From contig JAPFFF010000030.1 of NCBI GenBank assembly GCA_039105265.1, forward strand, positions 744,001 to 808,000: a stretch of DNA of 64,000 bases, given 5' to 3'. Origin of the DNA: Tritrichomonas musculus. Its lineage: Eukaryota; Parabasalia; Tritrichomonadida; Tritrichomonadidae. A program made the translations under genes and the position numbers. Of this stretch, positions 32,532 to 43,256 are shown piece by piece; within the stretch, counting starts at the first letter, position 1; every line of letters starts with the position of its first letter. The notes beneath the pieces are model-generated. The model did no database searches and was not told where the DNA came from. It was given only the letters and a program-made list of their open reading frames with translations.

Positions 32532-34567
32532 TTAGTGTTGATAGCGGACTGGCGTGTTTGGTGTGTTTGGTGGCGGATCTCCACCGATGAAAACAGCACT
32601 CATCCAGTCACCTGCAACACAGAAAGTGGCGCCGCCTGTGATCGTCGTCTCTGTCGAAGAATAAACGTCTTCGTCGCTTTGGCCACTGCTGAGGAGGAGT
32701 TCGCCATAAAAGTTCCATCCGCAGGCGAGGACTCTGCCTCCACGCGTCTCGAAAAATATATGACCACGTCCGGCGTAGGCTGCCCTGATTTCGTGGCCAG
32801 AAAGTGACGAAATCTCAGTGAAAGAGGGAACTTCACTTCTTCCTTGCTCAAAGCCGAGTCGGCCACGACTGTTTGATCCGCGCCCAAAGACCCGGCCTTC
32901 ACTGCTGACTGCCAGGCAGTGACAGCGCGAGCCAGACAGCCAGACGACTTTTTGGCCTGACAGTTCTGAAACCTCTGAAAATTTGAGGACGCTGCTTCCT
33001 GATTCGACGACTGCCGCGAAGACCCGCCCGCTCCAGCTCAGCGCAAAAACTGATTTGTTGAGGCAGGCAACCATCGTCGCCTTCTCGCCGCCGGGAAGAG
33101 AAACAGCATCGATGCGCGACGATGGCGAGTTTCTGAGTCACGGTTGATGAAGATGACTTCACCGTCGGTGCAGATCGCAGCTGCATGATTATTACCGCCG
33201 AAAAGTGACACTGGTTCGTGGTTGCCGATGTCAAGAAAAACAGGGGTGCCTCCGTTTATTCCATAATCGCAGAAGACGAGCTGCCGCCCGCTGCCACAAC
33301 TTTTTGTGAACAAGTAGAGAGTGCCGTAACCAGTGCAGACAGCAGAAACAGGCGCGAGCGGCCGACCGCTGCTGTCATTCATCGAAAATTCTTTGAATCG
33401 GCTGATAACTGTCTTCTCGAGCGAGCCGCTGATTTCGCCGTATTTGTTGTCGCCAACTCCGATCAGAGAGCCGGAACGAGTGACAGAAACCGAGTGGCAA
33501 AAGTAGGCCGAGTAAGACAGGAGCGAAGACGGATCCAGCTGCAAATTCTGAGGAGGGTGGATGACTGCTTGACCATTGTTGTTTTTAATGGTCGGGTTTT
33601 CGCCAATCTGACGGTATTCGTCATATCCGCCAACGACGATATTTTCTGTGTATCGTTGAATGTGACGATAGAAACCGTTTCCTTCTCTTTCGTTTGATTT
33701 CGATTGTTTTTGCCGCAATTCTTTCATGTTAAAGTAGAAGCACTTCTTGATTTTGTCCCAAAGTGGCACTGTCATTTCATTCGGATTAACTTTTTCAATG
33801 AATTCTTTCAATTTATCTTCACTCAAAAAGTCAAAATTGACCTCTTCATAGAAAAGAACGTCACTCAAGCTTTCATCCTTTGAAAACTCGCAATCTTCTT
33901 CTTTTTCTTTTTCTTTGCTCATGAACTTGTCAATCAGGTCAAGGAGCCAGTCTTCGCTTTCAATCGTCATTTTGGGATTCTTCAAAATTGAATAAAAAAC
34001 GGTCCTAGAAAGGTCAATTATTTGTTCTTATTCAATCAAATATAATTTTGACGCAATGTAGTCAATAGTTTTGCTCTGATTCCACATTTCGCCTGAATCT
34101 GAATTCTTTTCCAGAAATGAAACAAAATCCAATTTTGAACTGATTTTCTTCTCAAAATTTTCTTCTTCGTTTTCTTCATCTGCAAAAAGTTCGTCCAGTT
34201 TAATGAACATTTCTTTGTTTTTTAAAAGAATTGAGATCAGTTGCAGTTGAAAACATTCTTATTTGTCAATATTAATCGAGTCGCCTTGGCTGATCGATTC
34301 AAAAAGAGAAAAGATTTTTTCATTCAGTTTACTTAAATGGTTTATTTTAGATCGTTTGGTAGAATTCGTGTTAGAAAAATGAATGGAACTAATTGTTGGA
34401 TCTGATTGATGAATTTGGGAAACATACGGTGAAATAAATTCGGCAAAAAGGTTTTTCATTTGGATCTCGTGCTCTGCAAAAATAAATTTAAAGTCTTCTC
34501 CATAACTTTGATTTGGCACTAGATTTTTTAATCCTGATGATGATAATATGAACGATTTCTTATTCAT
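32532..34567 (-). pseudogene. Broken gene: BTB-like N-terminal module plus RCC1-type beta-propeller
   Basis: From the ATG at 34567 one frame runs to about 33100 with two in-frame TAA codons (34259-34261 and 34028-34030), then shifts by one base near 33100-33140 and runs to 32532. The N-terminal part (GEDFKFIFAEHEIQMKNLFA ... QSDPTISSIHF) resembles that of the F5/8C gene at 16.4-17.6 kb. The middle is helical and acidic. From VVGGYDEYRQIGENP onward there are RCC1-like blades (LIGVGDNKYGEISG, GRVFGRGSNSRGRLGFEQG, VLACGWNFYGELL), ending in SAVFIGGDPPPNTPNTP. The RCC1 half (32.5-33.7 kb) is strikingly GC-rich against the AT-rich N-terminal half. RCC1 propellers usually mediate protein binding or GEF activity. 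Confidence 0.8.
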
Positions 34568-34789
34568 AAGTAATTGATAGACTTTCTCCTAAAATTTTTT
34601 TTCTCCTTCAATTTATTAGCGTAAAATGTTATTTTCTCAAAATGTGAATCTTTTATTTGCATTTTTTTCCAAAATTTTTAAGCACCAAGTTCAGTAGGTA
34701 CTTGATATATAAAGCGGATTTATTTGATTTAACGTTTGGAAAAGATCATATCCAACTTAAATTTAATAAAATAAAAAAAAGAATATTTG

Positions 34790-34797
34790 AAAAAAAA
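34790..34797 (-). terminator. RNA polymerase III T-run terminator of tRNA-Lys
   Basis: A run of T on the minus strand immediately follows the tRNA 3' end. Confidence 0.7.
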
Positions 34798-34871
34798 TGC
34801 CTCCGACGGGACTCGAACCCGCGACACTCGGATTAAAAGTCCGATGCTCTAGCCGACTGAGCTACGAAGGC
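34798..34871 (-). tRNA. tRNA-Lys (anticodon TTT)
   Basis: On the minus strand the acceptor stem GCCTTCG/CGGAGGC (one T-G pair), D arm, anticodon loop with TTT in GACTTTTAATC, and T arm GCGGG/CCCGT with TTCGAGT all fold. The discriminator is A. There is no intron. Confidence 0.96.
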
Positions 34872-35274
34872 TTCCAAAACTTTTAAATTACTTTTTTATT
34901 TCATTATTAAAAAAAATTATGGTCAAATATGTATTCTTTTTGAGTAGAATTTAATATCTTCTTCAAAATAAGACATATTAGAAGACAGGAATGATAATTT
35001 TCTAAATTGAAAAAGAAAGACTTTTTTATAATCAGAGATATTTTTGTCAATATCAACAATTTTTGTTAAACATTTAGGAATTAATCACCAACAAAAAAGA
35101 ACTTCACCCAAAAGCAATCTACAATAATTATTTTTGCAAATAAATGAAAAAAATTCTTTCTTCTCTTTCTTTTCTCTTTTCAAAAATAGCGGTTAGTATA
35201 GAAAAAAGTCATCCAATTTAATCTGTAAAATAAAAAATAGGAAAAGATATGTTTTTACTTAAATAGATGATCTC
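34872..35274. other. Intergenic between tRNA-Lys and sugar transporter
   Basis: No gene seen; a pyrimidine-rich patch (TTCTTTCTTCTCTTTCTTTT) lies near 35155-35175. Confidence 0.5.
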
Positions 35275-36573
35275 TTAAACAGCGTCAGCCGCTGAAGAAT
35301 CTTCATTTTCAGAAGCATCGTTTTCTTTTTTGTATTGATCTTCCTTTTCATTTTCCTCTTCCTGCTTGACGATGTGTCCCATTTCCTCGCCTCTTGTTTC
35401 TGGGAGGAAGAACAGTCCGTAGAAGAAGGAAAGAAACATAAACATGCTATAAAAGAAGTAAACCCAGTCTAATCCCATTGTTTCCTGCATTGTTGGGAAC
35501 ACGAAGATCATCAATGCGCAAAGGAACCAATTGACAGCCTGTATGACTCCCATTGCGAGACCTCTGACTTCGTCGGGGAATAATTCAGGAACGACAAACC
35601 AAGGTAATGGGCCCAAACCTATACCGAAGAAGAGGATATCAAAGAACATCATAACAACGGGGAGAACGTTTGACCAATTCCATTTTTGGTTAGCAAAAAG
35701 AATGAACAAGAAGATTGCTTGGCCGACTGATGATAGCCACCAAGTTATTCTTCGTCCTAAGAATTCAACAAGTGGGGTTGAAAGAGCGACTGTAACAACT
35801 TGTGCTGATGAAACAATGGTGGATGAAACCGCTGGATCAAGATTAATATTACTATTTTCAAAAATAAAGTTTAAATTGGATCCTAATGCATTAATTCCAG
35901 AAAATTGTTGGAAAATAACAACTAATAGTGAGATTAAAAGTGGTTTGAGGTATTTTTTCTGGAAAAGATTTATTTGTTTCGTTTTGACTGTTTCGTCCAT
36001 ACGCTCAAAAGCTGGTGATTCTGGAATAAAGAAGGTAACAATGATGGTAATAGCTGGTGGAACCATTGAAATTCCAGCAATGGGTCGCCATTCAAGCCAG
36101 ATGCCAAACATATAAATAAGAAGGCCCCCAATAGAGCAGAAAAGTTGACTCATAACTCCATATGCTCCTCGAACTTCTGTGGGGGAAAGTTCAGCTATGT
36201 AAACTGGGTTTACTGTTGAGACAGCACCGCATCCAAGGCCTGCAATTGCACGGCCAACATAAGCTAGTTCTTTATAGGATGTCTTTGTGATAATAATTAA
36301 TATATTGCCAATAATAACAACAGCAGATGCAATCATGGTCGGATATTTTCTTCCATATCGTGCAATCGTAAAGTTAATGATTAAACCACCAAAGATTGCG
36401 CATATTGGAGCAATTGCATTGTAAATTGAGGCTTTCATGCTTGTATCAAGCTGGAAATCAATGTTTTGAGATTCATAAGCAGCTGCGTAAAAGCCTAATA
36501 CAAATCCAACTGAAAGAGTGCCTATCGATAGAGAAATAACATAAATCAATGCTTTCTGGCAAAATCCACCCAT
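35275..36573 (-). CDS. Sugar porter-type MFS transporter (hexose transporter-like)
   Basis: A 432-residue protein with twelve predicted membrane helices. Family motifs are ARYGRKYPT in the loop 2-3 position, LGCGAVSTVNPVYIAELSPTEVRGAYG, PESPAFER before the central loop, QQFSGINALGSN in helix 7, LGRRITWW in loop 8-9, VPELFPDEVRG, and PETRGEEM after the last helix. These are sugar porter (SP) signatures. By family knowledge it moves hexoses across the plasma membrane by facilitated diffusion or proton symport; the exact substrate is not readable. The C-terminus is a long acidic tail (EEENEKEDQYKKENDASENED). It is intact, with ATG at 36573. Confidence 0.94.
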   Translation of the reverse strand: MGGFCQKALIYVISLSIGTLSVGFVLGFYAAAYESQNIDFQLDTSMKASIYNAIAPICAIFGGLIINFTIARYGRKYPTMIASAVVIIGNILIIITKTSYKELAYVGRAIAGLGCGAVSTVNPVYIAELSPTEVRGAYGVMSQLFCSIGGLLIYMFGIWLEWRPIAGISMVPPAITIIVTFFIPESPAFERMDETVKTKQINLFQKKYLKPLLISLLVVIFQQFSGINALGSNLNFIFENSNINLDPAVSSTIVSSAQVVTVALSTPLVEFLGRRITWWLSSVGQAIFLFILFANQKWNWSNVLPVVMMFFDILFFGIGLGPLPWFVVPELFPDEVRGLAMGVIQAVNWFLCALMIFVFPTMQETMGLDWVYFFYSMFMFLSFFYGLFFLPETRGEEMGHIVKQEEENEKEDQYKKENDASENEDSSAADAV

Positions 36574-39103
36574 CTTTTATTCTAAAAAATAAATTTCTAA
36601 TTTCTATATTGAATGATAATTGAATAATTTTCAAATTTTCAGATATATTAAATGGTTAGATATTGTGAATATTTCTATCCTCCTATTGAATACCCGTAGC
36701 ATAATTATTCAAAATATAGGGAATTGTTTCAAACGTTTATTTGAATTAATTTTAGTAATAATTTATTAATTTGGCATTATTATTTTATATAACATATATT
36801 TTAAGAAGAAAAAAAACAAATGAATAAATTGTTTTATTATTGAAAAATTGTTATATTTTTCAATTTTTCTAAAGAAAAAAAAATAATCATTTTATCAACC
36901 ATTTTTAGTTTAATATTTATTTTGTTTTTTAAAAATGTATTTGTTAAAAAAATAAATAATATGTTGTAATTGATTTATTTATATATATAAATATAAATTA
37001 TACGATAAAATTCATATAATATATCAAAATATTTTTATTTAAATATCAAATTAATTTTTTGAATAAAATAAAAATATTTTGATTTTATCTTTGTAAAATG
37101 AATGAGCAAAGCTAAAATTATATATGTAATATATATATTATATTAGATATTATTAAAATAATAAAAGATATATTAAGTTATGAGTATCCCATCAAACAAT
37201 AAAAATATATTTCACGGATTAAAGCAGTTTTTTTATTTATTTGTTAAATGAAATGACATATATATAATTCTAGTTACGTTATGTATTATATATAGAGTTT
37301 TTTAATTAGACCATAAAAAGCTTATTTGATTTTTTACAATCATTCAAAAATTATTATCGAGTTTTTAGATAATTATATTTCATATTTTTGGTCATCTTTT
37401 CATTCCGTTAACCAAGTTTTTCCAATCAGCATAAAGATACAATTATAATCTTAAGGACGCCCTTTCTATGAAAAATGATCGTCGTGGTTACATTTAATTT
37501 TTCCTCAATCTCTCAAAATTTTATTGTAAAACTCATATTAACAAATAAATAATTGGAATATAATGCATATAAAAAATAATTAAATAATTATTCAGCTTTG
37601 AAAAAGAGATATTTCAAAAAATAAAAGTGAATTAAACCAAAATACGTTTATATTTTTTCTAGGAATTTCAAAACATAATAACTCAATTTCAAATAAAAAC
37701 AATTTTGTTTTCTATGCACCATTTATTAAATAACATGAATATTTAAAATAATCCGGTTCCAAACTCATAATATATTAAAGAAAAAGATGAAATTTTAGTA
37801 GATTAAATAAAAAAATGATTAAATATGATAAATAACAAGTATTAATATTACTTTTCGAACCGGATATCAATAATTTATTCTATTTGATTTGTATTAACAC
37901 AAAAACAAGTTTCTTTTTTCCCTTCTAACTTGAGTTATTAAATTTTTTAATTTTCAATGATTGACGATGAAAATGAATACAAAAATTAATCGTTATAAAA
38001 TAAATTATAAACGGTGAAAGGTCGTCCTTAAAATAAAATATTTTGAACTATTAAATTAATATAAAATTCATTGAAAAGAATTATAATCTACTTGAGTAAA
38101 GTATTTTCTATAAGTTAATCTCTTTTCTTTCTAAAAGAAAGTATATTTCTCTATTATAATTGTAGATTTTTTTTGATTATTTTGATATATAGCCCAAATA
38201 AACTTCATATTTACATAAAATTACCTGTATTTATAATCATTTTCATTCTTTTTTCTTATTCCTATTTGATCAACGAGATAATAATTATATCTTAATAGAA
38301 GTAAAATAATATAAAGAATACTTCATACATTGATATTAGATTTAAAATAACTTGTATTTATGTTAAAAAGTCAGTTGCTGTTATCTATTTGATCCAAATA
38401 TATTATTCTTATTATTTCCATATTCAATAGTTTACAATTAAAAACTAAAATGTTTATAAACTACACCTGTCGAATAAATAATTTTTATCTTGATCTACAA
38501 TTATTTTTTTATATTTAAAATGTTTTAAATAATTTATAAATAAAAAGATAAAATAGTAAAATGTTTTTCAAATTAAAAAATATTATTTTTTATTCTTCAT
38601 AAAATAAAAAAAAATGTATTCGCATTCAAAAAGTTTCATAAAAACTACAACTCAAAAAATCGTTATTTTATGACAAAAGACGTTAAAAAAACGTTTATAA
38701 AAATTCATTGGTGGCCCAACTATCATTAATATTTTGTATTTCTAAATATCTTTGTATTATATTCATTAAACACTAAAGTATATTCATGATTGTTATTAAT
38801 TCGTTTGTATTGGCTCATTTATTTGATTTATTCTAAGAGATGATCATTTTGTTTTTTTTTTTATTTGATAATTAACACTTTCTATAAATGAGTTTTTCAA
38901 TTTAATAATCGTTTTCAAAAGGATTATAATAGCTTATTTATAGAAATGATAATCAAAAATATCTTCAAAGAACAAATTAAGAATATTTAGAAAAAAAAAA
39001 TTTAAAAGCAACAAAAATTTCATTAATTAATTGATTTTCAATTTTAACAATATATGATCGTTATCAAAAAGTTACAAATAAAAGAAGTAATACCAAAGCA
39101 AAT
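36574..39103. other. Gene-poor AT-rich region, 2.5 kb
   Basis: No supported gene or RNA on either strand. TA-rich stretches occur near 36978-37010 and 37255-37290. Confidence 0.55.
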
Positions 39104-41011
39104 TTATTGATTATTCATGTTTTTTTGGTGTTTTCTTGTTTTTACCTGTTGCTTCCCATCTCCTTCAGGATAATTTGATCTTCGAACTGTGTTTAATGAT
39201 TTTTTTGATTTAATTGGCTCTTGTTGATTTAAAGATTGTTTGTGTCTGCTTTTATTCATCAAATATCCATCTGATCCAAACATATAATCATCAACATTCT
39301 CAATTTCAACTGGTATATTCTCATTAAAATCTAAATAACTATTATTTCGATGTGATGGTATTCCATATAAATATGAATTATTATTTTCTTTGCTTTCAAT
39401 ATATGATCTTGCAGATGAAGGCTCGTTAATTTCATTGCTATGCTGTGAAAGCAATTTCCTATTAGCAAATTTATTATCATCTCCATCATATTTATATTTC
39501 GCGATATCAATATCTTCATCAGAAGAAGAAGAGGATAAAAATGATTTATAAGGCTTTTTATAAGGATTTTGTTGAGCTAAAAGATTGATTGATCTGATTT
39601 TTGGTATTTCTTTTTGGACATTTTCATGATTATTCCCTGAATTTGAATTAATTTTATTTCTTAATTGATTTAATGCTTGTTTAATTTCGTTGTACCTTTT
39701 GTTTTGATCCGATAATTTGGCTTCGAGCAAAGATTCTAGTTCAGCTTTCATAATATTAATATCTGAATTTATTTCTGCCTTATTTGAATATATCAATTCA
39801 CCATTATTTTTGATCGATTTCTCTTGCTGTGAAAAAGATTCTTCCATTCTGTTTATCTTGGCTTCTAGCTCGTTGACTTTTGATTGAAATTGCTCCTGTT
39901 GAGCAGCGAATTCGCTTTGTTTATTTTGAAAAGTATTTTGCTTGCTTTGAAGTGTGTTTTGCTGATATTGGAGTGAGTTTTGCTTATCTTGAAGAACCTT
40001 CTGTTTATCTTGCAATGCATTTTGCTGTTTGTTAGTTAGATCAATATTTTGTTGTTTAATAAAAGCATAAATTTCTTGTTTAAAATCGTTGATTGTTTTC
40101 TTTAATTGTTCATTTGTATCATTTTGGAATGTTTCGAATAATTTTTGCTGATTTTGAATCTGCAATTTCAAAACGTCATTTTGAATTTTCAATGATTTAT
40201 TCATTTCGGTTACTTGATTTGAATAATAAAGTTTTAATTTGTTTAGTTCACTCAATAATTCTGATGTTGTTTGAACAAGTAACCTAGAATTAATCATATT
40301 AAAATCAAATACATCTGAATATTGATTAAGTAATCTTTTTAGCAAATCTGTTCTTTCATTTTCAAGATCAAGATTAATAAATAAGACTGATGCTTCTCGC
40401 TTGTATTTATCAAGGCATTTAAATAAGAAATCAACAACTTTATTTTGATTTGATTTGCTCATTTCTTTGAAATTAAAATTTGGATCATTAAATATGTTAT
40501 ACAAAACATGAACTGGAAGCAAAAGTAATTGATCATTATTGATATATTCAAGAATTTGTGATGATATGATCTTTTCTTCTTCTCTAATGCTTTTTATTTC
40601 ACTCGTTTCTTGGTTTGCTTGATCAATTTGATTTTGTAATTGAAGTTTGAAAAGAATTGCTTGAATTATGAGCGTTTTGCTGTTTTTTGAAATGTATTGA
40701 TTCGTAAGACTAATCAATTCTGGTACTTCATATCGAATAGATAGCTGATGAAGAGGAAAAACGTTAATATCGTCTAGTTGAAATGATTGATTTTGGCAGC
40801 ATGATATAAATATTTGGAATATCTTATCATTGATTTCAATTGGCTCCAACTGAAGTTCTATATCTTCAACATTTTTATAATATTTACGATTGCTATAAAA
40901 ATAATTGGAATTTCGTTTTAATAAGTCAAAATCTATTTGATATTTATTGTTGTTGTAAATGATATTTTTTTGTGATCGAACAATAGGTTTGATTGATAGA
41001 ATAGGTTTCAT
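39104..41011 (-). CDS. BTB-like N-terminal domain protein with long coiled coil
   Basis: A 635-residue protein starting MKPILSIKPIVRSQKNI. Residues about 15-115 resemble the divergent BTB-like module of a large trichomonad family (YQIDFDLLKRNSNYF, IFQIFISCCQNQSFQLDD, FPLHQLSIRYEVPELISLT). A helical region follows, then a coiled coil (about 250-440) with near-perfect seven-residue repeats such as LQDKQKVLQDKQNSLQYQQN. The C-terminal third is polar and serine/asparagine rich, probably disordered. No catalytic or membrane part. It probably self-assembles and scaffolds other proteins; this is inference from architecture. Intact frame, ATG at 41011. Confidence 0.82.
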   Translation of the reverse strand: MKPILSIKPIVRSQKNIIYNNNKYQIDFDLLKRNSNYFYSNRKYYKNVEDIELQLEPIEINDKIFQIFISCCQNQSFQLDDINVFPLHQLSIRYEVPELISLTNQYISKNSKTLIIQAILFKLQLQNQIDQANQETSEIKSIREEEKIISSQILEYINNDQLLLLPVHVLYNIFNDPNFNFKEMSKSNQNKVVDFLFKCLDKYKREASVLFINLDLENERTDLLKRLLNQYSDVFDFNMINSRLLVQTTSELLSELNKLKLYYSNQVTEMNKSLKIQNDVLKLQIQNQQKLFETFQNDTNEQLKKTINDFKQEIYAFIKQQNIDLTNKQQNALQDKQKVLQDKQNSLQYQQNTLQSKQNTFQNKQSEFAAQQEQFQSKVNELEAKINRMEESFSQQEKSIKNNGELIYSNKAEINSDINIMKAELESLLEAKLSDQNKRYNEIKQALNQLRNKINSNSGNNHENVQKEIPKIRSINLLAQQNPYKKPYKSFLSSSSSDEDIDIAKYKYDGDDNKFANRKLLSQHSNEINEPSSARSYIESKENNNSYLYGIPSHRNNSYLDFNENIPVEIENVDDYMFGSDGYLMNKSRHKQSLNQQEPIKSKKSLNTVRRSNYPEGDGKQQVKTRKHQKNMNNQ

Positions 41012-41137
41012 TTTATCGATATGGCCGTTTATTAAATTTTTTGAATTTATTTTGATCGTTTTTTAATAAAAATATATTGAAAATCAATCTGATTGAAAAT
41101 TATTTAAATTCTGTTTATGTAATGAAACTATGTTGTG

Positions 41138-41570
41138 AAAAATCAACTTTAGTATATATCTTGTTTAGATATATCTTAGAAGGTAAAAAGGAATCAAGTA
41201 AAGCCTTTTGGGGGTCCCAGTAAACATCGGAAATCGAGATTAATAAACATTCTGTCTGTTCTAGGATACAAAGAATGTCTATGTTGCTCTCGTATTTGCG
41301 AAAAAAATATAAAATATCATAAACTTTAAAAATACAAAATACCGCTGGTTGAAGATGATGATTTCCTAAGTAAGGTTTTGAAATCTGCTTCAAAAAATAC
41401 TCATAATGAGTTTAGCATGCAATATTTGAATCAAATAGCATTGATTTATGGAAATCTTGATATCTCATGTAGCAAAGCTGCTTCAGATGCAATGAGATAA
41501 TTAACTCCCTTTATATTAAACGAAGGATATTCAATTGGATATAACCCTGAAACAAATCAGATTAATATTG
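41138..41570 (+). pseudogene. Decayed gene remnant next to the 10-bp satellite
   Basis: Plus-strand fragments in several frames read YILEGKKESSKAFWGSQ, EINKHSVCSRIQRMSMLLSY, then from about 41342 PLVEDDDFLSKVLKSASKNT, NEFSMQYLNQIALIYGNLDI, SKAASDAMR, a stop at 41498-41500, and in the same frame LTPFILNEGYSIGYNPETNQ up to the satellite. The ordered, well-composed pieces indicate a former gene. Family not recognised. An opposite-strand frame (41115..41393) is judged a shadow. Confidence 0.5.
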
Positions 41571-41757
41571 ATATATCAATATATATCAATATATATCAAT
41601 ATATATCAATATATATCAATATATATCAATATATATCAATATATATCAATATATATCAATATATATCAATATATATCAATATATATCAATATATATCAAT
41701 ATATATCAATATATATCAATATATATCAATATATATCAATATATATATATATATATA
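41571..41757. repeat. 10-bp satellite (ATATATCAAT)n with TA tail
   Basis: Seventeen perfect copies of ATATATCAAT from 41571 to 41740, followed by (TA)n to about 41757. A period of 10 not divisible by 3 keeps frames open by chance; the encoded YQYISIYIN string is not a gene. Confidence 0.97.
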
Positions 41758-41910
41758 AATATGTGATTTTCATGACAAGAATTTGTGCTCACTTCTTTGC
41801 AATTCAGGAACTGAGCTGATGTATCTTTCCTTACATATCATTACTCTAGGAATACTTTTTGATTGATTTGATGATGATGCATTCAATTCTGAATTATACA
41901 GTAATGTAGG

Positions 41911-42315
41911 TGGTGCCCTTTACTTTTGCCCCGCCTACACCGCTTCGCTACAAGCTCATCTACGATTCGCTTTTCACTCGCGCTGCCTAAATAATAATTA
42001 TATCACTTCACAATAAATGTGTATATTTGCTAAAAAAGTGAATTTTACTGCACACAAATAGACTACGAAAAATAATAAAGGAAAAATAATAAAATAAAAA
42101 TAATAAATGATACTTTATTAAGATTGAAATGTATCCTACATTAAATCCTACAGGAAAACAAACACCTATTCCTATTGAGCATACATACTTTTTAGAAGAC
42201 CGAAAACAAGATCCTACTAAACCTAATGCATATTTTTTTAATTTTCTTCAATGCTGGTGAGTTTGTAGCAAAGTGGCGTTGTCGGGGCGAAAAGAGCACG
42301 GCCTATACTATACTA
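41911..42315. mobile_element. Small inverted-repeat transposon derivative (~405 bp)
   Basis: The left end carries CTTTTGCCCCG and CGCTTCGCTACAAGCTCA. The right end, read on the other strand, carries CTTTTCGCCCCG and CACTTTGCTACAAACTCA in the same order, so the ends are imperfect ~50-bp terminal inverted repeats, far GC-richer than the surroundings. Inside is a 43-codon ATG frame (42130..42261). No transposase domain remains and the target duplication is not clear. It is best read as an internal-deletion derivative of a larger DNA transposon; superfamily not assigned. Confidence 0.6.
42130..42261 (+). CDS. 43-codon frame inside the inverted-repeat element
   Basis: ATG-started MYPTLNPTGKQTPIPIEHTY, then FLEDRKQDPTKPNAYFFNFL and a stop. 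Its position just inside the terminal repeat and its balanced composition suggest the 5' end of a gene of the parent transposon. No family is recognised. Confidence 0.35.
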
Positions 42316-42526
42316 CTTCTATCAGCTAGTGCTATTTAATATATTGTAAAAAATTAAAGGAATTTAACATTCACATAAGCTCTATAACAATTGACAGTTT
42401 ACCTGCTCAAGTCAAAAGCTGGGAGACCTTTAAATAAACAATCTATGATCCTTTTATTAAAGTTGTTTTCAGGATCCCTTGTTATGCATTTTTTTTAAAA
42501 AAATAGATATATAAAGATGCTGTCAC

Positions 42527-43045
42527 ATGTTCAACAGAGCTCACAAAAACAATCAATTCGATGTTAAATATAGTCAAAATAATAAAAAACCAAAAGCAGT
42601 TAATATTATTGGAATCAAATGCCTAACAATATCTCAAACAAGATATTTATATATAGCGGATAATTATTTTTTATTTTCTTTTAGAGTTGAAATCAACATC
42701 TTCTTACAACTGCATGTTTCAAGTTCTCTTTTGATTAACAATAATATAGAAGTTGCTTACAAGCTCTTAGTTTTGTTGAAAATGTATTGGTTTATTGTGG
42801 AAAAAGACCAATTTTATTTATATAATGTTGTTCAATTGACAAGAGGATTCTTCCTTGAATTAAAAAGCCTATTTTTTTGTATTGAAAATGAAGATTGGGA
42901 AGATACAATTGATATTGTTGATTGCTCAATGAGAAAAAAAAAATTAAACATTGTTTACAATGAGACCATAACTGCTTATTGCCTTTTCAGTCAAGGGCGT
43001 GCTGAACTAAGAGAAAAAAATAAAGAATTTATTAAATATTATTAA
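42527..43045 (+). pseudogene. Hypothetical protein or decayed gene, 172-codon frame
   Basis: An ATG-started frame, MFNRAHKNNQFDVKYSQNNK onward, with a more convincing second half (VEKDQFYLYNVVQLTRGFFL, NEDWEDTIDIVDCSMRKKK, ETITAYCLFSQGRAELREK). Upstream, another frame has protein-like pieces (DPFIKVVFRIPCYAFFLKK, IYKDAVTCSTELTKTINSML), overlapping the weak first half of this frame. The simplest reading is one longer gene with a shift near 42600. No domain recognised. Confidence 0.4.
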
Positions 43046-43236
43046 TAATAAGAATACAAATAATAATCAAGATAAAATTTCATATTATTTTTCATTCAAA
43101 GAAAATACCGCCAATTTTTTATCAACCATTTTAAACCAACAAAAATTTAAATAATAAAAAAATACAACCCAATCAAATGTTTTGGGTATAAAGTGGTATT
43201 TAATAAAACACAAAATATTTTGAAAATAAAATGAAT

Positions 43237-43250
43237 TCATTCTTTTATTA
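43237..43250 (+). promoter_or_regulatory. Inr promoter element of histone H3
   Basis: TCATTCTTTTATTA matches the trichomonad Inr consensus TCAYTWTYTCATTA at 12 of 14 positions. +1 A at 43239 would give an 18-nt leader before the ATG at 43257. Confidence 0.7.
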
Positions 43251-43256
43251 GTAGAA

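Noticed and set aside
32535-33697. Plus-strand frames over the RCC1 pseudogene
   Set aside because: Open because the region is GC-rich; the minus strand carries RCC1 motifs.
34028-34261. Reassigned genetic code (TAA read as Gln)
   Set aside because: Both sites could accept Gln, but many intact genes in the window end at TAA in normal positions, so point mutation is simpler.
34028-34567. Separate small genes at 34259..34567 and 34028..34210
   Set aside because: They share one frame with the RCC1 gene and are parts of its N-terminus, split by two TAA codons.
41535-41819. 94-residue frame rich in YQYISIYIN
   Set aside because: Translation of the 10-bp satellite; no gene signal.
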